In this document: in pieces, positions 1 through 12,710 of the stretch
Position numbering within the stretch: the stretch's first letter is position 1
Layout of the letters: each line of letters starts with the position of its first letter
DNA from: Calliopsis andreniformis
Taxonomy: Eukaryota > Arthropoda > Insecta > Hymenoptera > Andrenidae
Assembly (NCBI RefSeq): GCF_051401765.1
Contig: NW_027480467.1
Coordinates: 1,612,001 to 1,676,000 of the forward strand
DNA: 64,000 bases
Reading direction: 5' to 3'
The notes under the pieces: model-generated
Databases searched by the model: none
Seen by the model: only the letters and a program-made list of their open reading frames with translations
Told to the model about the DNA's origin: nothing
Position numbers and translations under genes: made by a program

Positions 1-270
1 TCCTCGATCCTCAATCTTCAATCCTCAATACTCATTCTTCAATCCTCCATTCTCAATCCTCAATCCTCAATCCTCAGTCCTCAATCGTCAGGCTTCAATC
101 CTCAATACTCAATCTTCAATCCTCAACCCTCAATCCTCATTCCTCAATCCTCATTCTTCAATCCTCAATACCCAATCCTCAATCGTCAATCCTCAATCCT
201 CAATCCTCAACTCTCAATCCTCAATCCTAAGTCCTCAGTCCTCAGACCTCAATCCTCAACCCTCAGCCCT
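1..270. repeat. Partial family II spacer block at window edge
   Basis: The first bases match the interior of a block seen again from 17912, 23934 and about 51030. Shared markers in order are TCCTCGATCC, CTCATTCTTCAATCCTCCAT and CGTCAGGCTTC. The match breaks near 270, where this copy has CTCATCGACAATCC. The window therefore opens in the middle of a higher-order unit. Confidence 0.75.
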
Positions 271-1429
271 CAGCCCTCATCGACAATCCTCAATCCTCAA
301 TCTTCCATCCTCAATCCTCAATCCTCAATCCCCAATTCTCAATCCTCAATCCTCAACCCTCAATCCTCAATCCTCGGTCCTAAAACCTCAATCCTGAATC
401 CTCAATCCTGAATCCTCAATCTTCAATCCTCAATCCTCAATCCTCAATCTTCAATCCTCAATACTCAATCTTCAATCCTCAATCCTCAATACTCAATCCT
501 CAGTCCTCATTCTTCAATCCTCAATACCCAATCCTCAATCTTCAATCCTCAATCCTCAATCCTCAATTCTCAATCCTCAATCCTCAATCCTCTGATCTCA
601 AACATCAATACTCAATCCTCTGTCCTCGTCCTCAATCCACAACCCTCAATCCACAATCCTCAATCTTCAATTCTCAATCCTCAATCCTCAATCCTCAATC
701 CTCAATCCTCAATCTTCAAACCTCAATTCTCAACCCTCAATCCTCAATCCTCAATCCTCAATCCTCAATCTTCAATCCTCAATACTCAATCTTCAATCCT
801 CAATCCTCAATACTCAATCCTCAATCCTCAATCCTCAATCCTCAATCCTCAATCCTCAATCCTCAATCCTCAATCCTCAATCCTCAATCCTCAATCTTCA
901 ATCCTCAATACTCAATCTTCAATCCTCAATCCTCAATACTCTATCCTCAATCCTCAATCCTCAATCTTCAAACCTCAATCCTCAACCCTCAGCCCTCATC
1001 CTCAATGTTCAATCATCAATCTTCAATCCTCAATCCTCAATCCTCAATCCTCAGTCCTCAATCGTCAATCCTCAATCCTCAATCAACAATCCTCAATCCA
1101 CAATCCTCAATCCTCAATCCTCAATCCTCAATCGTCAATCCTCAATACTCAGTCTTCAAACCTCAATCCTCAATCCTCAAACCTCATTTCTCATTCTTCA
1201 GTCCTCAATACCCAATCCTCAATCCTCAAACCTCAATCCTCAACCGTAAGTCCTCGTCCTCAAACCTCAACCCTCAATCCTCAATCCTCAATCTTCAATC
1301 ATCAATACCCAATCTTCAATCCTCAATCCTCAATCCTCAATTCTCAATCCTCAATCCTCAATATTCAACGCACAACCCTCAACCATCAATCCTCAATACT
1401 CAACCATCAATCCTCAATTCTCAATACTC

Positions 1430-1540
1430 AATAGAATATCCTGAATTCTTATGGTTCAATACTCAATCCACAATATTCGAAAATCAAATCTCAATCCTCA
1501 AACATCAATTCTCAACACTCAATCCTCAACAGTCAGTCCT
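1430..1540. repeat. Island, alpha-1
   Basis: 16-heptamer core: AATAGAATATCCTGAATTC, then TTATGG instead of the usual TCATGG, and TTCGAAAATC instead of TTCAAAAATC. The leader CAATATTCAACGCACAACCC lies upstream from about 1359. EcoRI site at 1443. Confidence 0.85.
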
Positions 1541-1967
1541 CGCTCTTCAATCCTCCATCCTCAATCCTCAATCCTCAAACGTCAGTCCTCAATCTTCAAT
1601 CCTCAATCCTCAATCCTCAATCTTCAATCCTCAGTCCCAAATCCTCAATCTTCAATACTCAATCCTCAATCCTCAATCTTCAATCCTTAATACCCAATCC
1701 TCAATCTTCACTCCTCAATCCTCAATCCTCAATTCTCAATCCTCAATCCTCAATCCTCTGATCTCAAACATCAATACTCAATCCTCAGTCCTCGTCCTCA
1801 ATCCACAACCCTCAATCCACAATCCTCAATCTTCAATTCTCAATCCTCAATCCTCAATCCTCAATCCTCAATCCTCAGTTCTCAACCCTCAATTCTGAAT
1901 CCTCAACCCTGAATCCTCAATCTTCAGCCCTCAGTCCTCAACAATCAGTTGTCAATCCACAATCCTC

Positions 1968-2077
1968 AATAGAATATCATCAATTCACAGTTTTCAATAC
2001 TCAATACTCAATCTGAAATATTCAAATCTCTATCCACAAACATCAATTCTCATCACTCAGCACTCAACACTCAGTCT
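1968..2077. repeat. Island, beta-1 variant
   Basis: Beta core with AATATCATCAATTCACAG and the uncommon CTGAAATATTCAAATC. Leader CAATCAGTTGTCAATCC. Confidence 0.85.
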
Positions 2078-2994
2078 TCAATCCTCAATCCTCAATCCTC
2101 AATCCTCAATCCTCATTCTTCAATCCTCAATACCCAATTCTCAATCTTCAATCCTCAATCCTCAATCCTCAAAATCTCAATCCTCAATCCTCAATCCTCA
2201 GACCTCTAACAGCAATACTCAACCCTCAGTCCTCGGCCTCAATCCACAACCATCAATACTCAATCCTCAACCTTCAATCGTCAATATTCAATCTTCAGTC
2301 CTCAATCCTCTATCCTCAATACTCAATCGTCAATCCTCAATGTTCAATCCGCAATACCCAATCCTCAGTCTTCAATCCTCAGTCCTCAATCCTCAATCCT
2401 CAATCCTCAATTCTCTATCTTCAATCCTCAATACTCAATCTTCAACCCTCAATCCTCAATCCTCAATCCTCAATCCTCATTCTTCAAACCTCAACACCCA
2501 ATCCTCAATCTTCAATCCTCAATCCTCAATCCTCAATTCTCAATCCTCAATCCTCAACCCTCAGACCTCAAACATCAATAATCAACCCTCAGTCCTCGTC
2601 CTCAATCCACAACACTCAATCCTCGATCCACAATCTTCAATCATCAATATTCAATCTTCAATCCGCAATCCTCAATCCTCAATACTCAATCCTCAGTCCT
2701 CATTCTTCAATCCTCAATACCCAATCCTCAATCTTCAATCCTCAATCCTCAATCCTCAATTCTCAATCCTCAATCCTCAATCCTCTGATCTCAAACATCA
2801 ATACTCAATCCTCAGTCCTCGTCCTCAATCCACAACCCTCAATCCACAATCCTCAATCTTCAATTCTCAATCCTCAATCCTCAATCCTCAATCCTCAATC
2901 CTCAGTTCTCAACCCTCAATTCTGAATCCCCAACCCTGAATCCTCAATCTTCAGCCCTCAGTCCTCAACAATCAGTTGTCAATCCACAATCCTC

Positions 2995-3105
2995 AATAGA
3001 ATACCATCAATTCACAGTTTTCAATACTCAATACTCAATCTGCAATCTTCAAACCTCTATCCACAAACATCAATTCTCATCACTCAACCCTCAACACTCA
3101 GTCTT
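2995..3105. repeat. Island, beta-1
   Basis: Beta core with GAATACCATCAATTCAC and CTGCAATCTTCAAACC, ending AGTCTTAAATCC. Near-identical copies lie at 12601, 14724, 19013, 20375, 25035 and 52130. Confidence 0.85.
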
Positions 3106-3735
3106 AAATCCTCAATCCTCAATCCTCAATCCTCAATCCTCATTCTTCAATCCTCAATACCCAATCCTCAATCTTCAATCCTCAATCCTCAATCCTCAAT
3201 TCTCAATCCTCAATCCTGAATCCTCAGACCTCAAACAGCACTACTCAACACTCAGTCCTCGTCCTCAATCCACAACCATCAATCCTCAATCCTCAACCTT
3301 CAATCGTCAATATTCAATCTTCAGTCCTCAATCCTCAATCCTCAATACTCAATCCTCAATCCTCAGTGTTCAATCCTCAATACCCAATCCTCAATCTTCA
3401 ATCCTCAATCCTCAATCCTCAATCCCCAATCCTCAATCCTCAATCTTCAATCATCAATACTCAATCTTCAATCCTCAACAATCAATATCCAATCCTAGAT
3501 CCTCAATCCCCAATCCTCAATCGTTAATCCTCAATCTTCATACCTCAATCCCCAGTCCTCAATCCTCAATACTCAACCTTCAATCCTCAATCCACAATAC
3601 TCAATCCTCAATACTCAATCTTCAAACCTCAATCCTCAATCCTCAATACTCAATCCTCAATCCTCAATATTCAACACACAACCATCTACCATCAATTCTC
3701 AATACTCAACCATGAATTATCAATTCTCAATACTC

Positions 3736-4126
3736 AATGGAATATCCTGAATTCTCATGGTTCAATACTCAATCCACAATATTCAATAATCAAATCTCAA
3801 TCCGCAAACATCAATCCTCAACACTCTATCCTCAGCACTCAGTCCTCTCTCTTCAATCCTCCATCCCCAATCCTCTATCCCCAAGCGTCAAACCTCAATC
3901 CTCAATCCTCAACCGTCAATCCTCAGTCCTCAAACCTCAATTCCGAATCCTCAATCCTGAATGCTCAATCTTCATCCCTCTGTCCGCAAGTATCAATTGT
4001 CAATCCTCAATCCTCAATAGAATATCCTCAATTCACAGTTTTCAATACTGAATATCCAATCTTCAATCTTCAAATCTCAATCCACAGACATCAATTCTCA
4101 TCACTCAACCCTCAACACTCAGTCCT
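3736..4126. repeat. Island pair, alpha-2 then beta-2
   Basis: The alpha-2 core (3736-3846) starts AATGGAATATCC, follows CCATGAATTATC and has CCGCAAACATC. The beta-2 core (4016-4126) has CCACAGACATC and here GAATATCCAATC instead of GAATCCCCAATC. Core starts are 280 bp apart (exactly 40 heptamers), as at 13342, 21116, 25762 and 52850. Confidence 0.85.
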
Positions 4127-4462
4127 CAATCTTCAATCCTCAATCCTCAATCCTCAATCCTCAATCTTCAATCCTCCATACTCAATCTTCAATCCTCAAT
4201 CCTCAATCATCAATCCTCAATCCTCAATCCTCAGTCATCAATCCTCAATCTTCAATACTCAATCCTCAATCATCAATACTCAATCCTCAGTCCTCGTCCT
4301 CAATCCACAACCCTCAATCCACAATCCTCAATCTTCAATTCTCAATCCTCAATCCTCAATCCTCAATCCTCAGTTCTCAACCCTCAATTCTGAATCCCCA
4401 ACCCTGAATCCTCAATCTTCAGCCCTCAGTCCTCAACAATCAGTTGTCAATCCACAATCCTC

Positions 4463-4548
4463 AATAGAATACCATCAATTCACAGTTTTCGATACTCAAT
4501 ACTCAATCTGCAATCTTCAAACCTCTATCCACAAACATCAATTCTCAA
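4463..4548. repeat. Truncated island, beta-1
   Basis: Beta-1 core with TTTTCGATAC that ends after ACATCAATTCTCAATCC. The final heptamers (CATCACTCAACCC to CACTCAGTC) are missing, marking the junction into block c. Confidence 0.8.
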
Positions 4549-6304
4549 TCCTCAATCCTCAATCCTCAATCCTCATTCCCCAATCCTCAATACCCAATCC
4601 TCGATCCCCAATACTCAATATTCAATCCTCAATCCTCAATCCTCAATCCTCAATCCTCAATCTTCAATCCTCAATACACAGTCTTCAATCCTCAATCCTC
4701 AATCCTCAATCCTCAATCCTCAATCCTCATTCCCCATTCCTCAATCCTCAATCCTCAATCCTCAATCCTCAATCCTCAATCCTCAATCCTCAATCCTCAT
4801 TACCCAATCCTCAATACCCAATCCTCGATCTCCAATCCTCAATCCTCTATCCTCAATTCTCAATCCTCAGTCATCATCCTCAATCCTCAATCATCAATCT
4901 GCAATCCTCAATCCTCAATCCTCAATCCTCAGTCCTCAATCGTCAATCCTCAATCCTCAATCCTCAATACCCAATCCTCGATCTCCAATCCTCAATCCTC
5001 AATCCTCAATTCTCAATCCTCAGTCATCAATCCTCAGACCTCAAACAGCAATACTCAACCCTCAGTCATCAATCCTCAGACCTCAAACAGCAATACTCAA
5101 CCCTCAGTCCTCGGCTTCAATCCACAAACATCAATACTCAATCCTCAATCTTCAATCGTCAATATTCAATATTCAGTCCTCAATCCTCAATCCTCAATCC
5201 TCAATCCTCTGTCCCCAATCCTCAATCCTCAATCCTCAGTCCTCAAACCTCAATCTTCAATCCTCAATACACAATCTTCAACCCTCAATCCTCAGTCCTC
5301 AGTCCTCAAACCTCAATCCTCAGACCTCAGCCCTCATCATCAATCCTCAATCCTCAATCCTCAATCCTCAATCTTCAATCCCCAATACTCAATATCCAAT
5401 CCTCAATCCTCAATCCTCAATCCTCAATCCTCAATCATCATTATTAAATCCTCAATACCCAATCCTCAATCTTCAATCCTGAATCCTCAATCCTAAATTA
5501 TCTATCCTCAATCCTCAGTCCTCAGTCCTCAAACCTCAATCCTCAACCCTCAGCCCTCATCCTCAATCCTCAATCCTCAATCCTTAATCCTCAATCTTCA
5601 ATCCTCAATACTCAATCTTCAATAATCAATAATCAATTCTCAATCCTCAATACTCAATCCTCAATCGTCAATCCTCAATCCCCAATCCTCAATCTTCAGT
5701 CCTCAATCCTCAATACTCAATCCTCAATCCTCAATCTTCAATCCTCAGTACTCAACCTTCAATCCTCAATCCTCAATCCTCAATCCTCAATCCTCAATCC
5801 TCAATCCTCAATCCTCAATCTTCAATCCTCAATACACAGTCTTCAATCCTCAATCCTCAATCCTCAATCCTCAATCCTCAATCCTCATTCCCCAATCCTC
5901 AATACCCAATCCTCGATCTCCAATCCTCAATCCTCAATCCTCAATTCTCAATCCTCAATCCTCAGTCATCAATCCTCAGACCTCAAACAGCAATACTCAA
6001 CCCTCAGTCCTCGGCTTCAATCCACAAACATCAATACTCAATCCTCAATCTTCAATCGTCAATATTCAATATTCAGTCCTCAATCCTCAATCCTCAATAC
6101 TCAATCCTCAATCCTCAACCGTAAGTCCTCGTCCTCAAACCTCAACCCTCAATCCTCAATCCTCAATCTTCAATCATCAATACCCAATCTTCAATCCTCA
6201 ATCCTCAATCCTCAATCCTCAATCCTCAATCCTCAATATTCAACGCACAACCCTCAACCATCAATCCTCAATACTCAACCATCAATCCTCAATTCTCAAT
6301 ACTC

Positions 6305-6415
6305 AATAGAATATCCTGAATTCTCATGGTTCAATACTCAATCCACAATATTCAAAAATCAAATCTCAATCCTCAAACATCAATTCTCAACACTCAATCC
6401 TCAACACTCAGTCCT
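6305..6415. repeat. Island, alpha-1
   Basis: Complete alpha-1 core with TTCAAAAATC and GTCCTCGCTCTTC. EcoRI site at 6318. Partner at 10736. Confidence 0.85.
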
Positions 6416-7352
6416 CGCTCTTCAATCCTCCATCCTCAATCCTCAATCCTCAATCTTCAATCCTCAGTACTCAACCTTCAATCCTCAATCCTCAATCCTC
6501 AATCCTCAATCCTCAATTCTCAATCCTCAATCCTCAATTCTCAATCCTCAGTCATCAATCCTCAATCCACAATCCTCAATCCTCAATCCTCAATCCTCAA
6601 TCCTCAATCCTCGGTCCTCAAACCTCAATCCTGAATACTCAATCCTGAATACTCAATCCTCAATCCTCAATCTTCAATCCTCAATACTCAATCTTCAATC
6701 CTCAATCCTCAATACTCAATCCTCAATCCTCCATCCTCAATCTTCAAACCTCAATTCTCAACCCTCAATCCTCAATCCTCAATCCTCAATCCTCAATCTT
6801 CAATCCTCAATACTCAATCTTCAATCCTCAATCCTCAATCCTCAATCCTCAATCCTCAATCCTCAATCCTCAATCCTCAATCGTCAATCCTCAATACTCA
6901 GTCTTCAAACCTCAATCCTCAATCCTCAAACCTCAATCCTCATTCTTCAGTCCTCAATACCCAATCCTCAATCTTCAATCCTCAATCCTCAATCCTCAAT
7001 TCTCAATCCTCAATCCTCAATCCTCAGGCCTCAAACAGCAATGCTCAGCCCTCAGTCCTCGTCCTCAATACACAACCATCAATACTGAATCCTCAATCTT
7101 CAATCATCAATATTCAACCTTCAGCCCTCAATCCTCAATCCTCAATCCTCAAACCTCAATCCTCAACCGTAAGTCCTCGTCCTCAAACCTCAACCCTCAA
7201 TCCTCAATCCTCAATCTTCAATCATCAATACCCAATCTTCAATCCTCAATCCTCAATCCTCAATCCTCAATCCTCAATCCTCAATATTCAACGCACAACC
7301 CTCAACCATCAATCCTCAATACTCAACCATCAATCCTCAATTCTCAATACTC

Positions 7353-7463
7353 AATAGAATATCCTGAATTCTCATGGTTCAATACTCAATCCACAATATT
7401 CAAAAATCAAATCTCAATCCTCAAACATCAATTCTCAACACTCAACCCTCAACACTCAGTCCT
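7353..7463. repeat. Island, alpha-1
   Basis: As at 6305 but with CACTCAACCCTC in place of CACTCAATCCTC; the same difference marks its partner at 12000. EcoRI site at 7366. Confidence 0.85.
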
Positions 7464-7953
7464 CGCTCTTCAATCCTCCATCCTCATTCCTCAATCCTCA
7501 AGCGTCAGTCCTCAATCCTCAATCCTCAATCCTCAATCCTCAATCTTCAATCCTCAGTCCCAAATCCTCAATCTTCAATACTCAATCCTCAATCCTCAAT
7601 CTTCAATCCTCAATACTCAATCTTCAATCCTCAATCCTCAATCCTCAATCCTCAATCCTCATTCTTCAATCCTCAATACCCAATCCTCAATCTTCACTCC
7701 TCAATCCTCAATCCTCAATTCTCAATCCTCAATCCTCAATCCTCTGATCTCAAACATCAATACTCAATCCTCAGTCCTCGTCCTCAATCCACAACCCACA
7801 ATCCACAATCCTCAATCTTCAATTCTCAATCCTCAATCCTCAATCCTCAATCCTCAATCCTCAGTTCTCAACCCTCAATTCTGAATCCTCAACCCTGAAT
7901 CCTCAATCTTCAGCCCTCAGTCCTCAACAATCAGTTGTCAATCCACAATCCTC

Positions 7954-8066
7954 AATAGAATATCATCATTTCACAGTTTTCAATACTCAATACTCAATCT
8001 GAAATATTCAAATCTCTATCCACAAAAAACATCAATTCTCATCACTCAGCACTCAACACTCAGTCT
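7954..8066. repeat. Island, beta-1 variant with 3-nt insertion
   Basis: CTGAAATATTC form, partner of 1968. It reads CCACAAAAAACATC where all other islands have CCACAAACATC, a 3-nt gain inside an A run that breaks the 7-bp register. It also has CATCATTTCAC. Confidence 0.83.
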
Positions 8067-10735
8067 TGAATCCTCAATCCTCAATCCTCAATCCTCAATC
8101 CTCAATCCTCATTCTTCAATCCTAAATACCCAATTCTCAATCTTCAATCCTCAATCCTCAATCCTCAAAATCTCAATCCTCAATCCTCAATCCTCAGACC
8201 TCTAACAGCAATACTCAACCCTCAGTCCTCGGCCTCAATCCACAACCATCAATCCTCAATCCTCAACCTTCAATCGTCAATATTCAATCTTCAGTCCTCA
8301 ATCCTCTATCCTCAATACTCAATCCTCAATCCTCAATGTTCAATCCGCAATACCCAATCCTCAGTCTTCAATCCTCAGTCCTCAATCCTCAATCCTCAAT
8401 CCTCAATTCTCAATCTTCAATCCTCAATACTCAATCTTCAACACTCAATCCTCAATCCTCAATCCTCAATCCTCATTCTTCAAACCTCAACACCCAATCC
8501 TCAATCATCAATCCTCAATCCTCAATCCTCAATTCTCAATCCTCAATCCTCAGCCCTCAGACCTCAAACATCAATACTCAACCCTCAGTCCTCGTCCTCA
8601 ATCCACAACACTCAATCCTCGATCCACAACCTTCAATCATCAATATTCAATCTTCAATCCACAATCCTCAATCCTCAATACTCAATACTCTATCCTCAGT
8701 GATCAATCCCCAATACCCAATCCTCAATCATCAATCCTCAATCCTCAATCCTCAGTCCCCAATCCTCAATCCTCAATCCTCAGTCCTCAAACCTCAATCT
8801 TCAATCCTCAATACACAGTCTTCAATCCTCAATCCTCAATCCTCGGTCCTCAATCCTCAATCGTCAATCTCCAATCCTGAATACTCAATCTTCAATCCTC
8901 AATCCCCAATCCTCAATCCTCATTTCTCAATCCTCACTCTTCATTCCTCAATACCCAATCCTCAATCCTCAATCCTCAATCTTCAATCCCCAATACTCAA
9001 TATTCAATCCTCAATCCTCAATCCTCAATCCTCAATCCTCAATCCTCAATCTTCAATCCTCAATACACAGTCTTCAATCCTCAATCCTCAATCCTCAATC
9101 CTCAATCCTCAATCCTCATTCCCCAATCCTCAATCCTCAATCCTCAATCCTCAATCCTCAATCCTCAATCCTCAATCCTCAATCCTCATTCCCCAATCCT
9201 CAATACCCAATCCTCGATCTCCAATCCTCAATCCTCAGTCCTCAATTCTCAATCCTCAGTCATCATCCTCAATCCTCAATCATCAATCTTCAATCCTCAA
9301 TCCTCAATCCTCAATCCTCAGTCCTCAATCGTCAATCCTCAATCCTCAATCCTCAATACCCAATCCTCGATCTCCAATCCTCAATCCTCAATCCTCAATT
9401 CTCAATCCTCAGTCATCAATCCTCAGACCTCAAACAGCAATACTCAACCCTCAGTCATCAATCCTCAGACCTCAAACAGCAATACTCAACCCTCAGTCCT
9501 CGGCTTCAATCCACAAACATCAATACTCAATCCTCAATCTTCAATCGTCAATATTCAATATTCAGTCCTCAATCCTCAATCCTCAATCCTCAATCCTCAG
9601 TCCCCAATCCTCAATCCTCAATCCTCAGTCCTCAAACCTCAATCTTCAATCCTCAATACACAATCTTCAACCCTCAATCCTCAGTCCTCAGTCCTCAAAC
9701 CTCAATCCTCAGACCTCAGCCCTCATCATCAATCCTCAATCCTCAATCCTCAATCCTCAATCTTCAATCCCCAATACTCAATATCCAATCCTCAATCCTC
9801 AATCCTCAATCCTCAATCCTCAATCTTTAATCCTCAATCCTCAATCCTCAATCATCATTATTAAATCCTCAATACCCAATCCTCAATCTTCAATCCTGAA
9901 TCCTCAATCCTAAATTCTCTATCCTCAATCCTCAGTCCTCAGTCCTCAAACCTCAATCCTCAACCCTCAGCCCTCATCCTCAATCCTCAATCCTCAATCC
10001 TTAATCCTCAATCTTGAATCCTCAATACTCAATCTTCAATAATCAATAATCAATTCTCAATCCTCAATACTCAATCCTCAATCGTCAATCCTCAATCCCC
10101 AATCCTCAATCTTCAGTCCTCAATCCTCAATACTCAATCCTCAATCCTCAATCTTCAATCCTCAGTACTCAACCTTCAATCCTCAATCCTCAATCCTCAA
10201 TCCTCAATCCTCAATCCTCAATCCTCAATCCTCAATCCTCAATCCTCAATCTTCAATCCTCAATACACAGTCTTCAATCCTCAATCCACAATCCTCAATC
10301 CTCAATCCTCAATCCTCATTCCCCAATCCTCAATACACAATCCTCGATCTCCAATCCTCAATCCTCAATCCTCAATTCTCAATCCTCTATCCTCAGTCAT
10401 CAATCCTCAGACCTCAAACAGCAATACTCAACCCTCAGTCCTCGGCTTCAATCCACAAACATCAATACTCAATCCTCAACCTTCAATCGTCAATGTTCAA
10501 TATTCAGTCCTCAATCCTCAATCCTCAATACTCAATCCTCAATCCTCAACCGTAAGTCCTCGTCCTCAAACCTCAACCCTCAATCCTCAATCTTCAATCT
10601 TCAATCATCAATACCCAATCTTCAATCCTCAATCCTCAATCCTCAATCCTCAATCCTCAATCCTCAATATTCAACGCACAACCCTCAACCATCAATCCTC
10701 AATACTCAACCATCAATCCTCAATTCTCAATACTC

Positions 10736-10846
10736 AATAGAATATCCTGAATTCTCATGGTTCAATACTCAATCCACAATATTCAAAAATCAAATCTCAA
10801 TCCTCAAACATCAATTCTCAACACTCAATCCTCAACACTCAGTCCT
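10736..10846. repeat. Island, alpha-1
   Basis: Partner of 6305, 4431 bp upstream. EcoRI site at 10749. Confidence 0.85.
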
Positions 10847-11999
10847 CGCTCTTCAATCCTCCATCCTCAATCCTCAATCCTCAATCTTCAATCCTCAGTA
10901 CTCAACCTTCAATCCTCAATCCTCAATCCTCAATCCTCAATCCTCAATTCTCAATCCTCAATCCTCAATTCTCAATCCTCAGTCATCAATCCTCAATCCA
11001 CAATCCTCAATCCTCAATCCTCAATCCTCAATCCTCAATCCTCGGTCCTCAAACCTCAATCCTGAATACTCAATCCTGAATACTCAATCCTCAATCCTCA
11101 ATCTGCAATCCTCAATACTCAATCTTCAATCCTCAATCCTCAATACTCAATACTCAATCCTCCATCCTCAATCTTCAAACCTCAATTCTCAACCCTCAAT
11201 CCTCAATCCTCAATCCTCAATCCTCAATCTTCAATCCTCAATACTCTATCTTCAATCCTCAATCCTCAATACTCAATCCTCAATCTTCAATCCTCAATAC
11301 TCAATCTTCAATCCTCAATCCTCAATACTCTATCCTCAATCCTCAATCCTCAATCTTCAAACCTCAATCCTCAACCCTCAGCCCTCATCCTCAATCCTCA
11401 ATCATCAATCTCCAATCCTCAATCCTCACTCCTCAATCCTCAGTCCTCAATCGTCAATCCTCAATCCTCAATCCTCAATCCTCAATCCTCAATCCTCAAT
11501 CCTCAATCCTCAATCCTCAATCCTCAATCCTCAATCCTCAATCCTCAATCGTCAATCCTCAATACTCAGTCTTCAAACCTCAATCCTCAATCCTCAGACC
11601 TCAATCCTCATTCTTCAGTCCTCAATACCCAATCCTCAATCTTCAATCCTCAATCCTCAATCCTCAATTCTCAATCCTCAATCCTCAATCCTCAGGCCTC
11701 AAACAGCAATGCTCAGCCCTCAGTCCTCGTCCTCAATACACAACCATCAATACTGAATCCTCAATCTTCAATCATCAATATTCAACCTTCAGCCATCAAT
11801 CCTCAATCCTCAATCCTCAAACCTCAATCCTCAACCGTAAGTCCTCGTCCTCAAACCTCAACCCTCAATCCTCAATCCTCAATCTTCAATCATCAATACC
11901 CAATCTTCAATCCTCAATCCTCAATCCTCAATCCTCAATCCTCAACCCTCAATATTCAACGCACAACCCTCAACCATCAATCCTCAATTCTCAATACTC

Positions 12000-12110
12000 A
12001 ATAGAATATCCTGAATTCTCATGGTTCAATACTCAATCCACAATATTCAAAAATCAAATCTCAATCCTCAAACATCAATTCTCAACACTCAACCCTCAAC
12101 ACTCAGTCCT
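12000..12110. repeat. Island, alpha-1
   Basis: Partner of 7353. Its leader has lost one of the two CAATACTCAACCATC units. EcoRI site at 12013. Confidence 0.85.
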
Positions 12111-12600
12111 CGCTCTTCAATCCTCCATCCTCAATCCTCAATCCTCAAGCGTCAGTCCTCAATCCTCAATCCTCAATCCTCAATCCTCAATCTTCAATCC
12201 TCAGTCCCAAATCCTCAATCTTCAATACTCAATCCTCAATCCTCAATCTTCAATCCTCAATACTCAATCTTCAATCCTCAATCCTCAGTCCTCAATCCTC
12301 AACCCTCATTCTTCAATCCTCAATACCCAATCCTCAATCTTCACTCCTCAATCCTCAATCCTCAATTGTCAATCCTCAATCCTCAATCCTCTGATCTCAA
12401 ACATCAATACTCAATCCTCAGTCCTCGTCCTCAATCCACAACCCTCAATCCACAATCCTCAATCTTCAATTCTCAATCCTCAATCCTCAATCCTCAATCC
12501 TCAATCCTCAGTTCTCAACCCTCAATTCTGAATCCCCAACCCTGAATCCTCAATCTTCAGCCCTCAGTCCTCAACAATCAGTTGTCAATCCACAATCCTC

Positions 12601-12710
12601 AATAGAATACCATCAATTCACAGTTTTCAATACTCAATACTCAATCTGCAATCTTCAAACCTCTATCCACAAACATCAATTCTCATCACTCAACCCTCAA
12701 CACTCAGTCT
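12601..12710. repeat. Island, beta-1
   Basis: GAATACCATC form, closest to 2995. It lies just past the junction where block c switches to block b. Confidence 0.85.

Larger units (their letters stand above)
1240..2680. repeat. HOR family I, block a, copy 1
   Basis: Carries an alpha-1 island, a beta-1 variant with CTGAAATATTC, and a spacer ending in CGATCCACAATC. Paired with about 7150-8660. Anchor pairs are 1248/7171, 1451/7374, 2015/8001 and 2624/8620, so the offset drifts only from 5923 to 5996 through small insertions and deletions. Confidence 0.8.
2900..4260. repeat. HOR family I, block b, copy 1 (beta-1, alpha-2, beta-2)
   Basis: Pairs with about 12506-13866 at an offset of 9606 (anchors 3001/12607 and 3736/13342). 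The order is a beta-1 island, a marker CTAGATCCTCAATCC spacer, an alpha-2 island and a beta-2 island. Confidence 0.8.
4606..7860. repeat. HOR family I, block c, copy 1
   Basis: Matches about 8988-12510. Anchors: 4672/9061 (CAATACACAG), 5041/9430 (TCAAACAGCA), 5438/9855 (TCATTATTAA), 6326/10757 and 7374/12021. The offset grows from 4389 to 4647, so one copy has gained or lost groups of units. Confidence 0.8.
7150..8660. repeat. HOR family I, block a, copy 2
   Basis: Second copy of the block at about 1240-2680. It shares the CTGAAATATTC form of the beta island and an 8-bp unit, TCAAAATC, near 8165 that is also present near 2168. It overlaps the end of block c copy 1 because the blocks are nested. 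Confidence 0.75.
8988..12510. repeat. HOR family I, block c, copy 2
   Basis: Follows block a copy 2 directly and repeats 4606-7860. At its 3' end it switches identity: the beta island at 12601 carries GAATACCATC and CTGCAATC as in block b, not the CTGAAATATTC form at the equivalent place of copy 1. That marks a recombination junction near 12.5 kb. Confidence 0.75.

Noticed and set aside
3737..4051. Recurrent 104-residue frame starting MEYPEF as a conserved gene family
   Set aside because: It is the translation of the alpha-2/beta-2 island pair. It recurs because the DNA block is duplicated, and in one copy (15466) it continues into unrelated spacer.
7954..8066. The 3-nt gain in CCACAAAAAACATC as a functional change
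   Set aside because: It is a single copy of slippage in an A run. Nothing nearby suggests consequence beyond the local register shift.
8336..9913. 525-codon open frame (and dozens of shorter + strand frames) as protein genes
   Set aside because: The heptamer itself is stop-free in every + frame and yields the same NPQSSIL cycle in all three. The ATGs arise from chance TCAATGT-type variants, and overlapping frames encode equivalent peptides. No promoter, ribosome-binding or splice logic separates any one of them.
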